Positions 17,836 through 26,688 of a stretch of 64,000 nucleotides of DNA are shown here, piece by piece; within the stretch, counting starts at the first letter, position 1; every line of letters begins with the position of its first letter. The stretch covers positions 1,116,001 to 1,180,000 of the forward strand of contig NZ_CP195121.1 in the NCBI RefSeq assembly GCF_052057775.1, given 5' to 3'. Position numbers and translations under genes: made by a program. This stretch comes from Methanococcoides sp052057775 (GTDB lineage Archaea; Halobacteriota; Methanosarcinia; Methanosarcinales; Methanosarcinaceae). Under the pieces are notes generated by a model. The model was not told the origin of the DNA. It ran no database searches and saw only the letters and a program-made list of their open reading frames with translations.

Positions 17836-19275
17836 ATGTCAATCAGAGAACCTATTCCTGAACCAATTTCAGTTATACACCCGCGTTCATTGAAATATCT
17901 GAGCTTCCAGTTGCATTCACTGGTCAAGGACAGGCTCTGGCTTAAGATCCTCATTGGTATGTTCTTAGGGATCATCACCGGACTGTTGCTTGGACCATCG
18001 ACCGGTATTGTAAGTCCAAGCGTATCATATACGATCGGTGAATGGCTAGCATTGCCTGGTTATATTTTCCTTGCACTATTGCAGATGATAGTTGTCCCGC
18101 TTGTCTTTGCATCTATCATCAGGGGTATTGCTGCTGGCGAGGACATGGAGCAGCTCAAGATGCTAGGTTCGCGTACAGTTGCATATTTCCTTGCAACTAC
18201 AGCAATTGCTATTTTGATAGGTCTTGGACTTGCTTTACTGATAGGTCCGGGTAATTACATCAGCAGTGAGCTTGTCCAGGATACAATGGGATCGGATATG
18301 CCCTCGGTAGATAATGATACGGTATTAACTCCAGGTCTTGCGGATGTTCCCGGCATGGTCGCAACCATTCTTCCTACCAACCCTCTCGGGTCGATAGTTA
18401 CCGGCCAGATGCTTCAGGTTGTGGTGTTCTCTGTAATTATAGGCATGGCACTGGTCTCAATATCACCTACTCAATCAAAACCATTGCTTGACCTTCTGGG
18501 ATCGCTTCAGGAAGTTAGCATGACAGTTGTACGCTGGAGCATGCTGCTTGCTCCGTTTGCAGTTTTTGGTCTTATAGGCAAGTTCACGCTGAACCTGGGA
18601 ATGGCTGCACTTCTGGGAATGCTTGTCTATGTAGGGACCGTACTCGCGGGCCTTCTGATAATGCTCATGATCTATCTTGTAATTATTTTCATAGTATCAA
18701 GGAAAGGTCCTGTCGATTTCCTCAGGTCTGTAAAGGATGTCATGTTGCTCGCATTTTCAACATCAAGTACTGCTGCTGTTATGCCACTGTCCATCAAGAC
18801 CGTGGAAGAGAAGCTGGGTGTCAGGCCATCGATATCACAATTCGTCATCCCGCTGGGTGCAACTATAAACATGAACGGTACCGCTCTTTACCAGAGTGTG
18901 GCAGCGGTCTTTCTGGCCCAGGTCTTTGGTGTGGAACTTAGTCTTGGTGCTCTTCTGTTGCTCATGGTAACAGTTGTGGGAGCATCTATAGGTACACCTT
19001 CTACCCCCGGAGTTGGTATTGTCATACTTGCCCTTATCCTGGCAAGTGTTGGCATTCCCACCGCAGGTATCGCACTTATCATAGGTGTGGACAGGATTCT
19101 TGATATGTGCCGTACTTCTGTGAATGTTACAGGTGACCTTGTGACCTGTGCGGTCATGGACAAATGGGTCGGAAGCAAGAAGACGGCAATGCAGGAGCGT
19201 TTTGAAAGTTCTAAACGTGAAACACAAAGACAACTTATGGGCGAAGATGTTATCGTTAACTCACATGAGTCCTGA
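17836..19275 (+). CDS. Dicarboxylate/amino acid:cation symporter (DAACS family)
   Basis: Inner-membrane Na+ or H+ coupled carrier for C4-dicarboxylates or glutamate/aspartate. It is 479 residues from ATG 17836 (MSIREPIPEP); a further in-frame ATG at 17794 lies inside a hairpin and is less likely. Family features: N-terminal helix WLKILIGMFLGIITGLLLG, then PLVFASIIRGIA, AFSTSSTAAVMPLS (the serine-rich hairpin 1 motif), PLGATINMNGTALYQ (NMxGT motif, transmembrane helix 7), hairpin 2 GTPSTPGVGIV and DRILDMCRTSVNVTGD. Its position beside isocitrate dehydrogenase and a citrate-synthase candidate suggests a link to 2-oxoglutarate/glutamate metabolism, but the substrate is not readable from sequence. 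Confidence 0.9.
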   Translation: MSIREPIPEPISVIHPRSLKYLSFQLHSLVKDRLWLKILIGMFLGIITGLLLGPSTGIVSPSVSYTIGEWLALPGYIFLALLQMIVVPLVFASIIRGIAAGEDMEQLKMLGSRTVAYFLATTAIAILIGLGLALLIGPGNYISSELVQDTMGSDMPSVDNDTVLTPGLADVPGMVATILPTNPLGSIVTGQMLQVVVFSVIIGMALVSISPTQSKPLLDLLGSLQEVSMTVVRWSMLLAPFAVFGLIGKFTLNLGMAALLGMLVYVGTVLAGLLIMLMIYLVIIFIVSRKGPVDFLRSVKDVMLLAFSTSSTAAVMPLSIKTVEEKLGVRPSISQFVIPLGATINMNGTALYQSVAAVFLAQVFGVELSLGALLLLMVTVVGASIGTPSTPGVGIVILALILASVGIPTAGIALIIGVDRILDMCRTSVNVTGDLVTCAVMDKWVGSKKTAMQERFESSKRETQRQLMGEDVIVNSHES

Positions 19276-19310
19276 ATAAAGAACAAAGCAAATTGTCTAA
19301 AAAAAGAAGT

Positions 19311-19340
19311 AGACTTATCCGCTAATAGCGGACAAGTTTT
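19311..19340. terminator. Bidirectional terminator between convergent genes
   Basis: ACTT-A-TCCGC, loop TAATA, GCGGA-C-AAGT (19313-19337), with TTTT after it on the plus strand and a run of seven A (T on the minus strand) before it at 19300-19306. It can serve both the symporter and the oppositely read HMGL gene. Confidence 0.6.
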
Positions 19341-19342
19341 AT

Positions 19343-20626
19343 TCAATCCTGTCCTACTTTCCTTGACATATTTTTCTCGATTATAGGCTCGAAGAGGAAA
19401 TATTTCTCGACGTATGCCTGTATCTCTTCGTCAGAGATACAGGATACACGCTTTTCCTTGTCATAAAGCTCGTGTATGTCCTTCTGGATCGATCTCAGGC
19501 GTTTGTCATCCTTTTCGACGGTAAGCTGAACTCCCATGAGCTCTTTGAGCGTATCCTGTACCTTGAAACGCAGTACTTCGATACCTGATGAATCGCCGAT
19601 AAGGAATACCCTGTTACCACCTACGATCTCCGGTGGATATGGTTCATATGTGAACGGGTTCTTGATGACACCTGCAGTGTGGATCCCTGATTCGTGGGCA
19701 AAGACGTTGCTTCCTACAACTGACTTGTTCCTTGGGATCCTTATTCCTATCTCCTTCTGCATGAACTGTCCAAATTCTGAGAGGCATTCGAGGTTATATT
19801 TGTCAAAGCCTTCGATGCGGCGACTGAGGAACAGCAATAATTTCTCCAATTCCGCATTTCCTGCCCTTTCACCAATTCCGAGGAAGGTAACATTTGACCA
19901 GTTTGCACCGTGCCAGTAACCGGCAATTGAGTTGGCAACCGCCAATCCGAAGTCATCATGGCAATGTGTCTCAATGTTCTTTGCCTTAAGTTCCTCTTTT
20001 AAGTATCTCACCATCTCTGGTATTCCAAATGGCTCATTAACATCCATGAATGGGATGCCGAAACCGATGGTATCACAAAGGCGGATAGTACAATCCGGAT
20101 CGATCTCCAGTATCTTTTCGATAAGTGGGTACACAAAATAGGTATTGTCAGCTCGTGTCATATCCTCAATGTGTGCACGGGTGCGAAGACCATGGTCCAC
20201 TGCATACTGCAGTGCGTTCAGGTATTTTTCTTCTGCAGCTTCCCTGCTGGGCAGTCCCATCTTGTCCAGCACATGTGCATCGGATACTGACATCAGAATA
20301 CCTGTCTCTTTAATATCCTCAATATCAAGGACCAGATCAATATCGGCAGGTACGGCCCTTGCCCATCCGGTGATCTCGGGTGATTCATAGCCCCTGTCGA
20401 ACATCATATTTATAGCATTTCTATCACGCTCATTGTAGACGAACGTTTCCAGCTTTTCAATTCCTATCTGATGTAAATACTCGTATATCCTGAGCTTGTG
20501 GTCAGCCTTTAAGACAATACCGGGCATTTGTGCTCCGTCACGAATGGTACTGTCACTTATGCTTACTTCCTGTCCCTTTGGCAACTTTACCTTTGGAAGA
20601 TCATCATAAGTTCTGTATATATTCAT
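19343..20626 (-). CDS. HMGL-family acyl-CoA synthase, probable Re-citrate synthase
   Basis: A 427-residue enzyme of the isopropylmalate/homocitrate/citramalate synthase family, which condenses acetyl-CoA with a 2-oxoacid. The metal and substrate motifs are SDSTIRDGAQMPG, IEKLETFVYNERDR, HIEDMTRAD, RLCDTIGFG, ETHCHDDFGLAVANS and NVFAHESGIHTAGV. There is no C-terminal LeuA regulatory domain. The YNERDR and GAQMPGIV segments resemble, from memory, the Clostridium kluyveri Re-citrate synthase group more than true LeuA, and the isocitrate dehydrogenase nearby supports citrate as product. Start set at ATG 20626 because AAGGAGGT sits ideally upstream; a longer in-frame start at 20677 is unlikely. 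Homocitrate or isopropylmalate synthase remain alternatives. Confidence 0.72.
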   Translation of the reverse strand: MNIYRTYDDLPKVKLPKGQEVSISDSTIRDGAQMPGIVLKADHKLRIYEYLHQIGIEKLETFVYNERDRNAINMMFDRGYESPEITGWARAVPADIDLVLDIEDIKETGILMSVSDAHVLDKMGLPSREAAEEKYLNALQYAVDHGLRTRAHIEDMTRADNTYFVYPLIEKILEIDPDCTIRLCDTIGFGIPFMDVNEPFGIPEMVRYLKEELKAKNIETHCHDDFGLAVANSIAGYWHGANWSNVTFLGIGERAGNAELEKLLLFLSRRIEGFDKYNLECLSEFGQFMQKEIGIRIPRNKSVVGSNVFAHESGIHTAGVIKNPFTYEPYPPEIVGGNRVFLIGDSSGIEVLRFKVQDTLKELMGVQLTVEKDDKRLRSIQKDIHELYDKEKRVSCISDEEIQAYVEKYFLFEPIIEKNMSRKVGQD

Positions 20627-20960
20627 AAAATACCTCCTTGAATGCAATCGACTGTGAAACTTTGTGGTTAAAGCCATTTACAGGTCCTTTATATTTCATT
20701 GTGGCAAAACGGTTTAAGAAAAGTCCGTTTTTTGAATAGAACCTGTCTGTAAAAAATATCATTATGATTCATCTTTCTGCTTGATTTAAGCCCTGTATGA
20801 CTTTATCCTTAAAATGTCTTTCTTTTTATCAGGGTATATTATTTTGAATAGTTTCTGTCTATTTTCTTTTTGACCTCATTATTAACGGAACATTTATTAA
20901 GTGCTTTTTTCTATGAGTTAAGACTTAATTTCTTATAATTTGGGAAACAAGTTGGTTATC
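20627..20960. other. Divergent promoter region
   Basis: 334 AT-rich bases between the HMGL gene and the ACT-domain regulator. On the minus strand AAATATAAAG (around 20688-20697) could be the TATA element of the HMGL gene; on the plus strand TTCTTATAATTT (about 20930-20941) lies about 25 bases before ATG 20961, fitting a leaderless start. No ORF is visible. Confidence 0.45.
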
Positions 20961-21464
20961 ATGTGGAGCACAGTACTCAAAAAGTTCGAGAAGCACCCTG
21001 CACAGCAAAAGGTCATAAATATCCTTTTTGAACGTGGGTTTCAGGTGAATGATGAAGGAAAAGTAACATCCGGTTCAATTGAGATCCCCCATACACAACT
21101 TGCAAAGGAGGCAGGTGTGGACCGCAGGGTGGTCGACGCCACTACTGATACCATTCTCTCTGATGAACTTCTGAAGAACATCTTCCAGAACGTAAGGTCA
21201 ATACCATTCCTTCGCGATGTTGCTCCTTCACTTGGCCTTGGCGTTATCATCATAACACCTGAAGATGCTGCAGATATAGGTATCCTTTCAAATGTTTCGC
21301 AGGTGATCTCCGATCACGGGATCAGCATAAGGCAGGCAGTTTCGGACGATCCTCATTTCAGCAACAAGGCGAAGCTTACCATTATCACTGATTCAAAAAT
21401 CCCCGGTGATCTCGTCAGTGACATACTCAGGCTTCCGGGTGTAAAAGGTGTCAGTATCTACTGA
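20961..21464 (+). CDS. ACT-domain regulator of amino acid metabolism
   Basis: A 167-residue protein of the archaeal COG2150-like group. The N-terminal half is a winged-helix-like DNA-binding region (HPAQQKVINILFERGFQV... IPHTQLAKEAGVDRRVVDATTDTILSD). The C-terminal half is an ACT ligand-binding domain (LGLGVIIITPEDAADIGILSNVSQVISDHGISIRQ ... DSKIPGDLVSDILRLPGVKGVSIY). Such proteins are thought to sense an amino acid and regulate genes. ATG 20961 (MWSTVLKKF) is chosen because a TATA element lies about 25 bases upstream and relatives start similarly; a TTG at 20940 is in frame. Confidence 0.8.
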   Translation: MWSTVLKKFEKHPAQQKVINILFERGFQVNDEGKVTSGSIEIPHTQLAKEAGVDRRVVDATTDTILSDELLKNIFQNVRSIPFLRDVAPSLGLGVIIITPEDAADIGILSNVSQVISDHGISIRQAVSDDPHFSNKAKLTIITDSKIPGDLVSDILRLPGVKGVSIY

Positions 21465-21483
21465 TCCCTTTAATAGTTCGCTT

Positions 21484-22683
21484 TCACAGGACAGCCTTTG
21501 CAAAAGCCCTGAACACACCTATCAGGTGCCTTGAGTTCATAGGGTTGAGCAATTTTTTGATAAGTCTGGATGGATGGTCCATATCTCCGTATTTTGTGAT
21601 CATTTCAAGTATTGCAGGATTGTTCATTGACATTATCATTTCGTCCAGTTCATCATCGCTCATCCCGCCTGCGAAGTCATGTATCCTCATCCCTATCCCA
21701 AGTTCGCGGCCAAGCTCGCTCTTCCAGCGTTTTTCATATGAGCCGAGTCTCTGTGCTGAAACATCACCTTCAAGTGCAGCCTTTGCTGCGACTTCTCCTG
21801 CGATCTTTGCACAGGCAGCACCGGTGTAGATGCCACCTCCTGAAGTTGGCTTCACCTGTCCTGCAGCATCTCCTGCAATGAGAACTCCGTCCGTGTAGGT
21901 TCTTTCAAGCGGTCCGATGGGAATACCGCCTACAACCAGATCAAGAGTGCTTCGGGAATGCCTGTCGCAAATGTGAGGGTCTGCTGAAATGATCTCTTTT
22001 AGATAATCTATTGCATTGTGTTCATTACCCTTCTCAACAGCAAGTCCGATCCGCGATATCTTTTCGTTAACCGGAACTGTCCATGCAAAGAACCCGGGTG
22101 CTCTTGACCCGACAAACAGTTCCACAAAATCATCATTATCTGAATTGTAGGGTGCTTCGACCTGAATTCCGGAAAGCACCCTCTCAACTTTTCCAAGGCC
22201 GGCATGCCTGGCTATTGTGCTCTTTACTCCGTCTGCTCCGATGACCATCTTTGTCCTGATCGTGGTGGGCTTTCCCATATGCATTACAGAAAGGGCCCGG
22301 ATCCCTTCCTCTTCTGTCATTCCTGTCACACGTCCTTTTAGCAGCAGTTCTGTACCTTCCTCCACTGCCATTGAGGCCAGGCGCCGGTCAAATATTTTCC
22401 TGGATACGACGTAAGCCTTTGTTTTCCCGCCGTCTATGGGCAGGCACGTGCCGTTAGGGGAATGCACAAAAGCACCACGTACGCTGTTCAGCACGAAATC
22501 ATCATCTGGATCGATATCACACTCTGCCACGGCACGTGTGCTAAGGAGTCCGGTACATTCCACAGGTGTGCCGATGGATGCGTGTTCCTCTATCATGAGG
22601 ACCTTTGCACCATAGCTGGCAGCATAACGTGCAGCTGTGGATCCTGTGGGTCCGGCTCCGACGACAACGACATCATAGATCAT
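21484..22683 (-). CDS. Geranylgeranyl reductase family flavoprotein
   Basis: A 399-residue FAD-dependent oxidoreductase related to digeranylgeranylglycerophospholipid reductase, which saturates archaeal lipid chains. The N-terminal dinucleotide-binding motif VVVGAGPTGSTAARYAA (6-22) and the C-terminal FAD motif GVLIAGDAAGQVKPTSGGGIYTG are clear, and the family's ECTGLLS motif is at 42-48. Methanosarcinales have several paralogues, and this one could act on lipids or on menaquinone/methanophenazine side chains. It is read in the same direction as aroA and thyA, 45 bases behind aroA, and may be in their operon. Confidence 0.8.
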   Translation of the reverse strand: MIYDVVVVGAGPTGSTAARYAASYGAKVLMIEEHASIGTPVECTGLLSTRAVAECDIDPDDDFVLNSVRGAFVHSPNGTCLPIDGGKTKAYVVSRKIFDRRLASMAVEEGTELLLKGRVTGMTEEEGIRALSVMHMGKPTTIRTKMVIGADGVKSTIARHAGLGKVERVLSGIQVEAPYNSDNDDFVELFVGSRAPGFFAWTVPVNEKISRIGLAVEKGNEHNAIDYLKEIISADPHICDRHSRSTLDLVVGGIPIGPLERTYTDGVLIAGDAAGQVKPTSGGGIYTGAACAKIAGEVAAKAALEGDVSAQRLGSYEKRWKSELGRELGIGMRIHDFAGGMSDDELDEMIMSMNNPAILEMITKYGDMDHPSRLIKKLLNPMNSRHLIGVFRAFAKAVL

Positions 22684-22728
22684 GGGAACAGCTCTAAAAT
22701 AGAAAATAATATGAACAGTAGCCCTTTT

Positions 22729-24012
22729 TCACTGTTCACTCAGGATAACGTCAGCGCCTATTGAACGCATTGCATCGAAGAAGTTAGGGTATGAGATGAA
22801 AATGGATTCCGCGGTATCGATAGTAGTGTCACCTGCGACCATTCCTGCAAGTGTCAGGGCCATTACGATCCTGTGGTCGTGCCAGCCGTGTACTTCAGAA
22901 CCCTTGAACTCTCCTCCCCTTATTGTCAGGCTGTCCTTTTCTTCTTTTGTAAATATGCCCATTTTCTCAAGTTCCACAGCCATTGCATGAAGTCTGTCCG
23001 TCTCTTTGTAGCGTACATGCTCTGCATTTGTTATGACGGTCTCACCCTCTGCCATAGCTCCAAGTACGGCAATGGTGGGAACAAGATCGGGTGTGGCACC
23101 TGCATCCATGGTTATCCCGTGAAGGTCTCCTCCTTTTACGGTGACCGTTCCTGCTTCCATATCCCAGTAGATGTTTGCTCCCATTTCTTTGAGGATGTCT
23201 ATGATGGCTTTATCACCCTGCATTGAAGGGAACAGGTTCTTGACCGTTACACTTGTATCTGTCATTGCAGCAGCTGCAAGAAGGTATGATGCTGATGAGA
23301 AATCTCCGGGAACCGTGTATTCCTCAAGATTGTAGCTCTGGTTTCCGGGAATTATGAACTTTGGATTATTATGGTCCTCAACAAGGATCTCCACTCCTGC
23401 CTTCTCAATGACCTCCAGTGTGACATCTATATATGGTCTGGATTTGAGCTCGCCTTTTATGGAAAGCGTGGTGCTGTTATTTGTGAGGGGGCATGCAAGA
23501 AGCAATGCGGATATGAACTGTGAACTGATGGAGCCGTCGATCTTGACAATAGCGCCTTTGAGTCCTCCTTTGACAACGATTGGTGCACAGCCGTTGTTAC
23601 GTGTTGAATAGGCTTCAACTCCAAGGTCATTAAGGACCCTGAGGAGTGGATCATTTGGTCTTCCCCTTATGGAATTGTCACCGGTGAGAACAGTGATGCC
23701 ATCGGTCAGTGCAGATATGGCGGTCATGAACCTGAGTGTTGTTCCCGAATTTGCCACATCAATTACATCTTCCGGTACTTCCGGGACACCTTCAACACCG
23801 CTTATAAGTAGGTCTTCTCCTTCCTTTTCGATATATGCTCCAAACATCTCACAGGCCCGGATAGTGGACTGTGTGTCTGCAGACAGAAGTGGTCTGTGAA
23901 TTATTGAATCTTTTGAAAGGGCACCGACTGTTATGGCCCTGTGTGTGTAGCTCTTTGAAGGAGGTGCGAACACCTCTCCGTGTACGCCTGACTTGCCGAC
24001 TGTTACTTTCAT
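22729..24012 (-). CDS. aroA: 3-phosphoshikimate 1-carboxyvinyltransferase (EPSP synthase)
   Basis: Sixth step of the shikimate pathway: joins shikimate-3-phosphate and phosphoenolpyruvate. The 427 residues are full length. Motifs: PPSKSYTHRAITVGAL near the N terminus, the phosphoenolpyruvate-binding segment DVANSGTTLRFMTA (85-98), SSQFISALLLACP, and RYKETDRLHAMAVELEKMG and WHDHRIVMALTLAG near the end. Its ATG directly abuts the stop codon of thyA, so the two are translated from one transcript. Confidence 0.95.
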   Translation of the reverse strand: MKVTVGKSGVHGEVFAPPSKSYTHRAITVGALSKDSIIHRPLLSADTQSTIRACEMFGAYIEKEGEDLLISGVEGVPEVPEDVIDVANSGTTLRFMTAISALTDGITVLTGDNSIRGRPNDPLLRVLNDLGVEAYSTRNNGCAPIVVKGGLKGAIVKIDGSISSQFISALLLACPLTNNSTTLSIKGELKSRPYIDVTLEVIEKAGVEILVEDHNNPKFIIPGNQSYNLEEYTVPGDFSSASYLLAAAAMTDTSVTVKNLFPSMQGDKAIIDILKEMGANIYWDMEAGTVTVKGGDLHGITMDAGATPDLVPTIAVLGAMAEGETVITNAEHVRYKETDRLHAMAVELEKMGIFTKEEKDSLTIRGGEFKGSEVHGWHDHRIVMALTLAGMVAGDTTIDTAESIFISYPNFFDAMRSIGADVILSEQ

Positions 24013-24666
24013 TTACTGCACCCCTTTTACAATGTTCTCGATCTTGTCCCAGTCATGGTCATAGATATGTGCAGAGATGCTGACCGTTGTGATCGTTCCC
24101 GGTGAGAGTCCGACATTGTCAGCAACGTATTCCAGAAGCTTTGATAGGCCATAGAGGTTGGCAGGGTATGCTCCTGCGAAGTCATGGCTGCGGAACACTG
24201 TTGTAAGATGGACCTTTTCATCCCTTATCTTAAAATCATCTATTATCATACAGGGCACTTCATCAACATGGGTGTCAACAGTAGGGATCCATGTGACAGC
24301 TGTAGCCCTTCGGGTAGTTCTGTTGTTCTTCAGTTTTTCAATGACATAGGCTATCTGGTCCACTTTCTCGTCCCAGTTGCGAAGCCTCTGTCCGTATGTA
24401 TATTCGAAATCCTGTGCATTTTCACCGGTGATCAGCTGTTTTGCATATTCTTCCAGCCTTTCCTCGTTCCATGCAATGTCGGAAGGTATCTCATTACTGT
24501 ACGGGTCATCTATCACGACCATCAGGTTCATGAACTCCCGTATCTGGCTTCCTCTTTCATCTGTAATGACCTTCCCGTGATTCCATATTACATTGAGTCC
24601 GCGGTACCATGCATCACTGATGGTCTGAGCTTTTATGATCCTTCCAATTGCCGCATCCTGCGTCAT
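24013..24666 (-). CDS. thyA: Archaeal thymidylate synthase (ThyA type)
   Basis: Methylates dUMP to dTMP using a folate or methanopterin cofactor. At 217 residues it is the short archaeal form (Methanocaldococcus type). The catalytic cysteine is Cys139 in EVPCM, the phosphate-binding arginines are in RTTRRAT (116-122), and RSHDFAGAYPANLYGL (159-174) matches the nucleotide-binding segment of ThyA. It shares a transcript with aroA, which starts at the base after its stop. It is divergent from the DUF488 gene. Confidence 0.92.
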   Translation of the reverse strand: MTQDAAIGRIIKAQTISDAWYRGLNVIWNHGKVITDERGSQIREFMNLMVVIDDPYSNEIPSDIAWNEERLEEYAKQLITGENAQDFEYTYGQRLRNWDEKVDQIAYVIEKLKNNRTTRRATAVTWIPTVDTHVDEVPCMIIDDFKIRDEKVHLTTVFRSHDFAGAYPANLYGLSKLLEYVADNVGLSPGTITTVSISAHIYDHDWDKIENIVKGVQ

Positions 24667-24845
24667 GACAAATTCTCCCTATAATGGCTATAATGTACTG
24701 AAATAAGCATTATCCTGTAATATAGCTATCTGTTTGAAAATGGTCGTATGCAAGGAATGGAGTGCTACTGGTTATTACCAGTTGTTATTTGCTGGCTACA
24801 CAATACAGAAAAGATAATAAACTTCACATCCATTCAGACATTCCG

Positions 24846-25292
24846 ATGGATGAAGATAACCGGTGCTACACAATTGGCTATGGTAACAGGTCCCTGGAAG
24901 AATTTATCGATATTCTTCAGCAGTACAACCTGTCCTGCCTGATTGATGTTCGCAGCTATCCACATTCGGTGCGTGAGGAATTTAACAAGGAGAGCCTTGA
25001 AGTGGTACTGCCAAAGTACAATATTGCCTATTCTCATTGTCCGGGTCTTGGGGGTTTAAGGGAAGAAAGCTATTCCGATTACATGCGGTCTGAGGATTTT
25101 CGTATCTACTTCAAAAAACTGGCAGACAAGATAAGGGCAGTTAACAGCAATGGCTATGACCTGGTCCTTATGTGTGCTGAGAAAAATCCTAAAGGATGTC
25201 ACCGCTATAAGCTCTCGAATGAACTTGAAGGCAGTGGAATAAGGGTGATCCACCTGACCGATCCAGGTCAGGCAGATCTTTTCAGTTTCTGA
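24846..25292 (+). CDS. DUF488 family protein
   Basis: About 148 residues with the DUF488 pattern: an opening YTIGYGNRSLEEFIDIL, LIDVRSYPHSVREEFNKESL, YSHCPGLGG, then LMCAEKNPKGCHRYKLSNEL with the conserved cysteine pair and CHR. The biochemical role of this family is not established. I start at ATG 24846, which gives the family's short N terminus before the first beta strand. An in-frame ATG at 24762 would add 28 residues unlike the family. Confidence 0.82.
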   Translation: MDEDNRCYTIGYGNRSLEEFIDILQQYNLSCLIDVRSYPHSVREEFNKESLEVVLPKYNIAYSHCPGLGGLREESYSDYMRSEDFRIYFKKLADKIRAVNSNGYDLVLMCAEKNPKGCHRYKLSNELEGSGIRVIHLTDPGQADLFSF

Positions 25293-25338
25293 TTGTTTTA
25301 TGCTATACTTATTTTGCCTTTGAAATGCAACATTGTGC

Positions 25339-26196
25339 TTACATTGCGTTCAAACGGCGTATCCTTTCCTCTGTTGAGGGGTGTGTCCTGAAAAGGTTCA
25401 TCAGTGAGCTGCCTCTCAGGGGGTTGACGATGAACATATGTGCCGTGTTCTCGTTTGGCTGAACATCGTTCCTGCGTGGCTGGTAGTGCTGTGCACCGTA
25501 TTCAAGTTTGGAAAGTGCACTGGCAAGTGCCCATGGTTTCTGTGAGATGCGTGCTCCTTCTGCATCAGCTGCGAATTCACGTGAACGGGAGATCGCAAGC
25601 TGGATTATGGTCGCAGCGATAGGTGCCACAATTGCAAGTGCAATGAATCCTATGATATTGTTTGCACCATTGTCGTCCCTGCCACCGATGCCACCGAAGA
25701 TAGCAGCCCATCTTGCCCATGTTGCTATCATTGTGATCACACCTGCAATGGTCGCTGCAACTGCACTGATCAATGTGTCACGGTTCTTTACGTGAGCAAG
25801 TTCATGTGCCAGTACACCCTCTATCTCTTCCGGTGTCAGAAGGTTAAGGATGCCTGTTGTGGCTGCAACTGCTGCATGTTTAGGGTCTCTTCCTGTTGCA
25901 AATGCGTTTGGCATGGATGTTTCCACAATGTAGACCTTAGGCATTGGAAGGTCTGCACGCATTGCAAGTTTCCGGACAATCTCATACAGTTTTGGACTTT
26001 CAGATTCAGTGACCTCTTTTGCATGGTACATCCTCAATACGATCTTGTCACTGTACCAGTAACTACCGAAGTTCAGGATGATCGCAAAAGCAAAGGCTAT
26101 GATCATACCGGTAGGTCCTCCAACAAGATCACCTACTATGACCAGAAGTCCGGTCAGGGATGCCAGCAATAATGTGGTCTTAAACATATTCTTCAT
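25339..26196 (-). CDS. htpX: Membrane zinc metalloprotease HtpX
   Basis: M48-family protease that degrades damaged membrane proteins. It is 285 residues. Two N-terminal membrane segments (TTLLLASLTGLLVIVGDL, GMIIAFAFAIILNFGSYWY) are followed by the zinc motif HELAH at 131-135, then two more hydrophobic segments (LISAVAATIAGVITMIATWA, IIGFIALAIVAPIAATII), and the third zinc ligand in SREFAADAEGAR. The C terminus has FRTHPSTEERIRRL, typical of the family. It is monocistronic. Confidence 0.93.
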   Translation of the reverse strand: MKNMFKTTLLLASLTGLLVIVGDLVGGPTGMIIAFAFAIILNFGSYWYSDKIVLRMYHAKEVTESESPKLYEIVRKLAMRADLPMPKVYIVETSMPNAFATGRDPKHAAVAATTGILNLLTPEEIEGVLAHELAHVKNRDTLISAVAATIAGVITMIATWARWAAIFGGIGGRDDNGANNIIGFIALAIVAPIAATIIQLAISRSREFAADAEGARISQKPWALASALSKLEYGAQHYQPRRNDVQPNENTAHMFIVNPLRGSSLMNLFRTHPSTEERIRRLNAM

Positions 26197-26434
26197 TTTC
26201 TACCTCATTTTGGGGTGGATTTTCATTCAGTTGATATGATCAACTACCATTTCAATATATCCACACATACCCGCATATCCATTGTTTTGTAGTTCTATAT
26301 AATAACTTCGCTATTCCATTTAAACAAAGGATGTATTATTTCAGTTTACTTCTGCCATTGCAAGATTTCACAAGACGAAAAAGAAACAAGAATAAGGTAA
26401 GAAAAAGAAAAAAGAAGAATGAACTGCGAGCAGC

Positions 26435-26686
26435 TCAGACCTCTTCTATGGTCAGATTTTCGTCGTCATCAAGCTCTGAAAGTGTGGCTTCCAATTCGTC
26501 AAGGTCGCTTTCGAGATCCTCTATCTCTGAATCGGTCAGTCCGACCCCTTCCTCTGCAAGTATCTCATCTGCTGTTGGTGCATCGGCATCAACTTCATCA
26601 TCTGCAGCCTGGTCACCCACACAACCGGAGAAAGCGAGTCCGATCAGAAGGATAGCAATAATTCCAATGTGCTTGAAGTTTACCAC
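26435..26686 (-). CDS. Small acidic lipoprotein
   Basis: 83 residues. A signal sequence (IGIIAILLIGLAFSGC) ends in a lipobox-like LAFSGC, so Cys22 is probably lipidated and the protein tethered outside the membrane. The mature part is extremely acidic and likely helical (LTDSEIEDLESDLDELEATLSELDDDENLTIEEV). It starts two bases behind the stop of the larger secreted acidic protein, so they are co-translated. No family recognised. Confidence 0.75.
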   Translation of the reverse strand: MVNFKHIGIIAILLIGLAFSGCVGDQAADDEVDADAPTADEILAEEGVGLTDSEIEDLESDLDELEATLSELDDDENLTIEEV

Positions 26687-26688
26687 GA

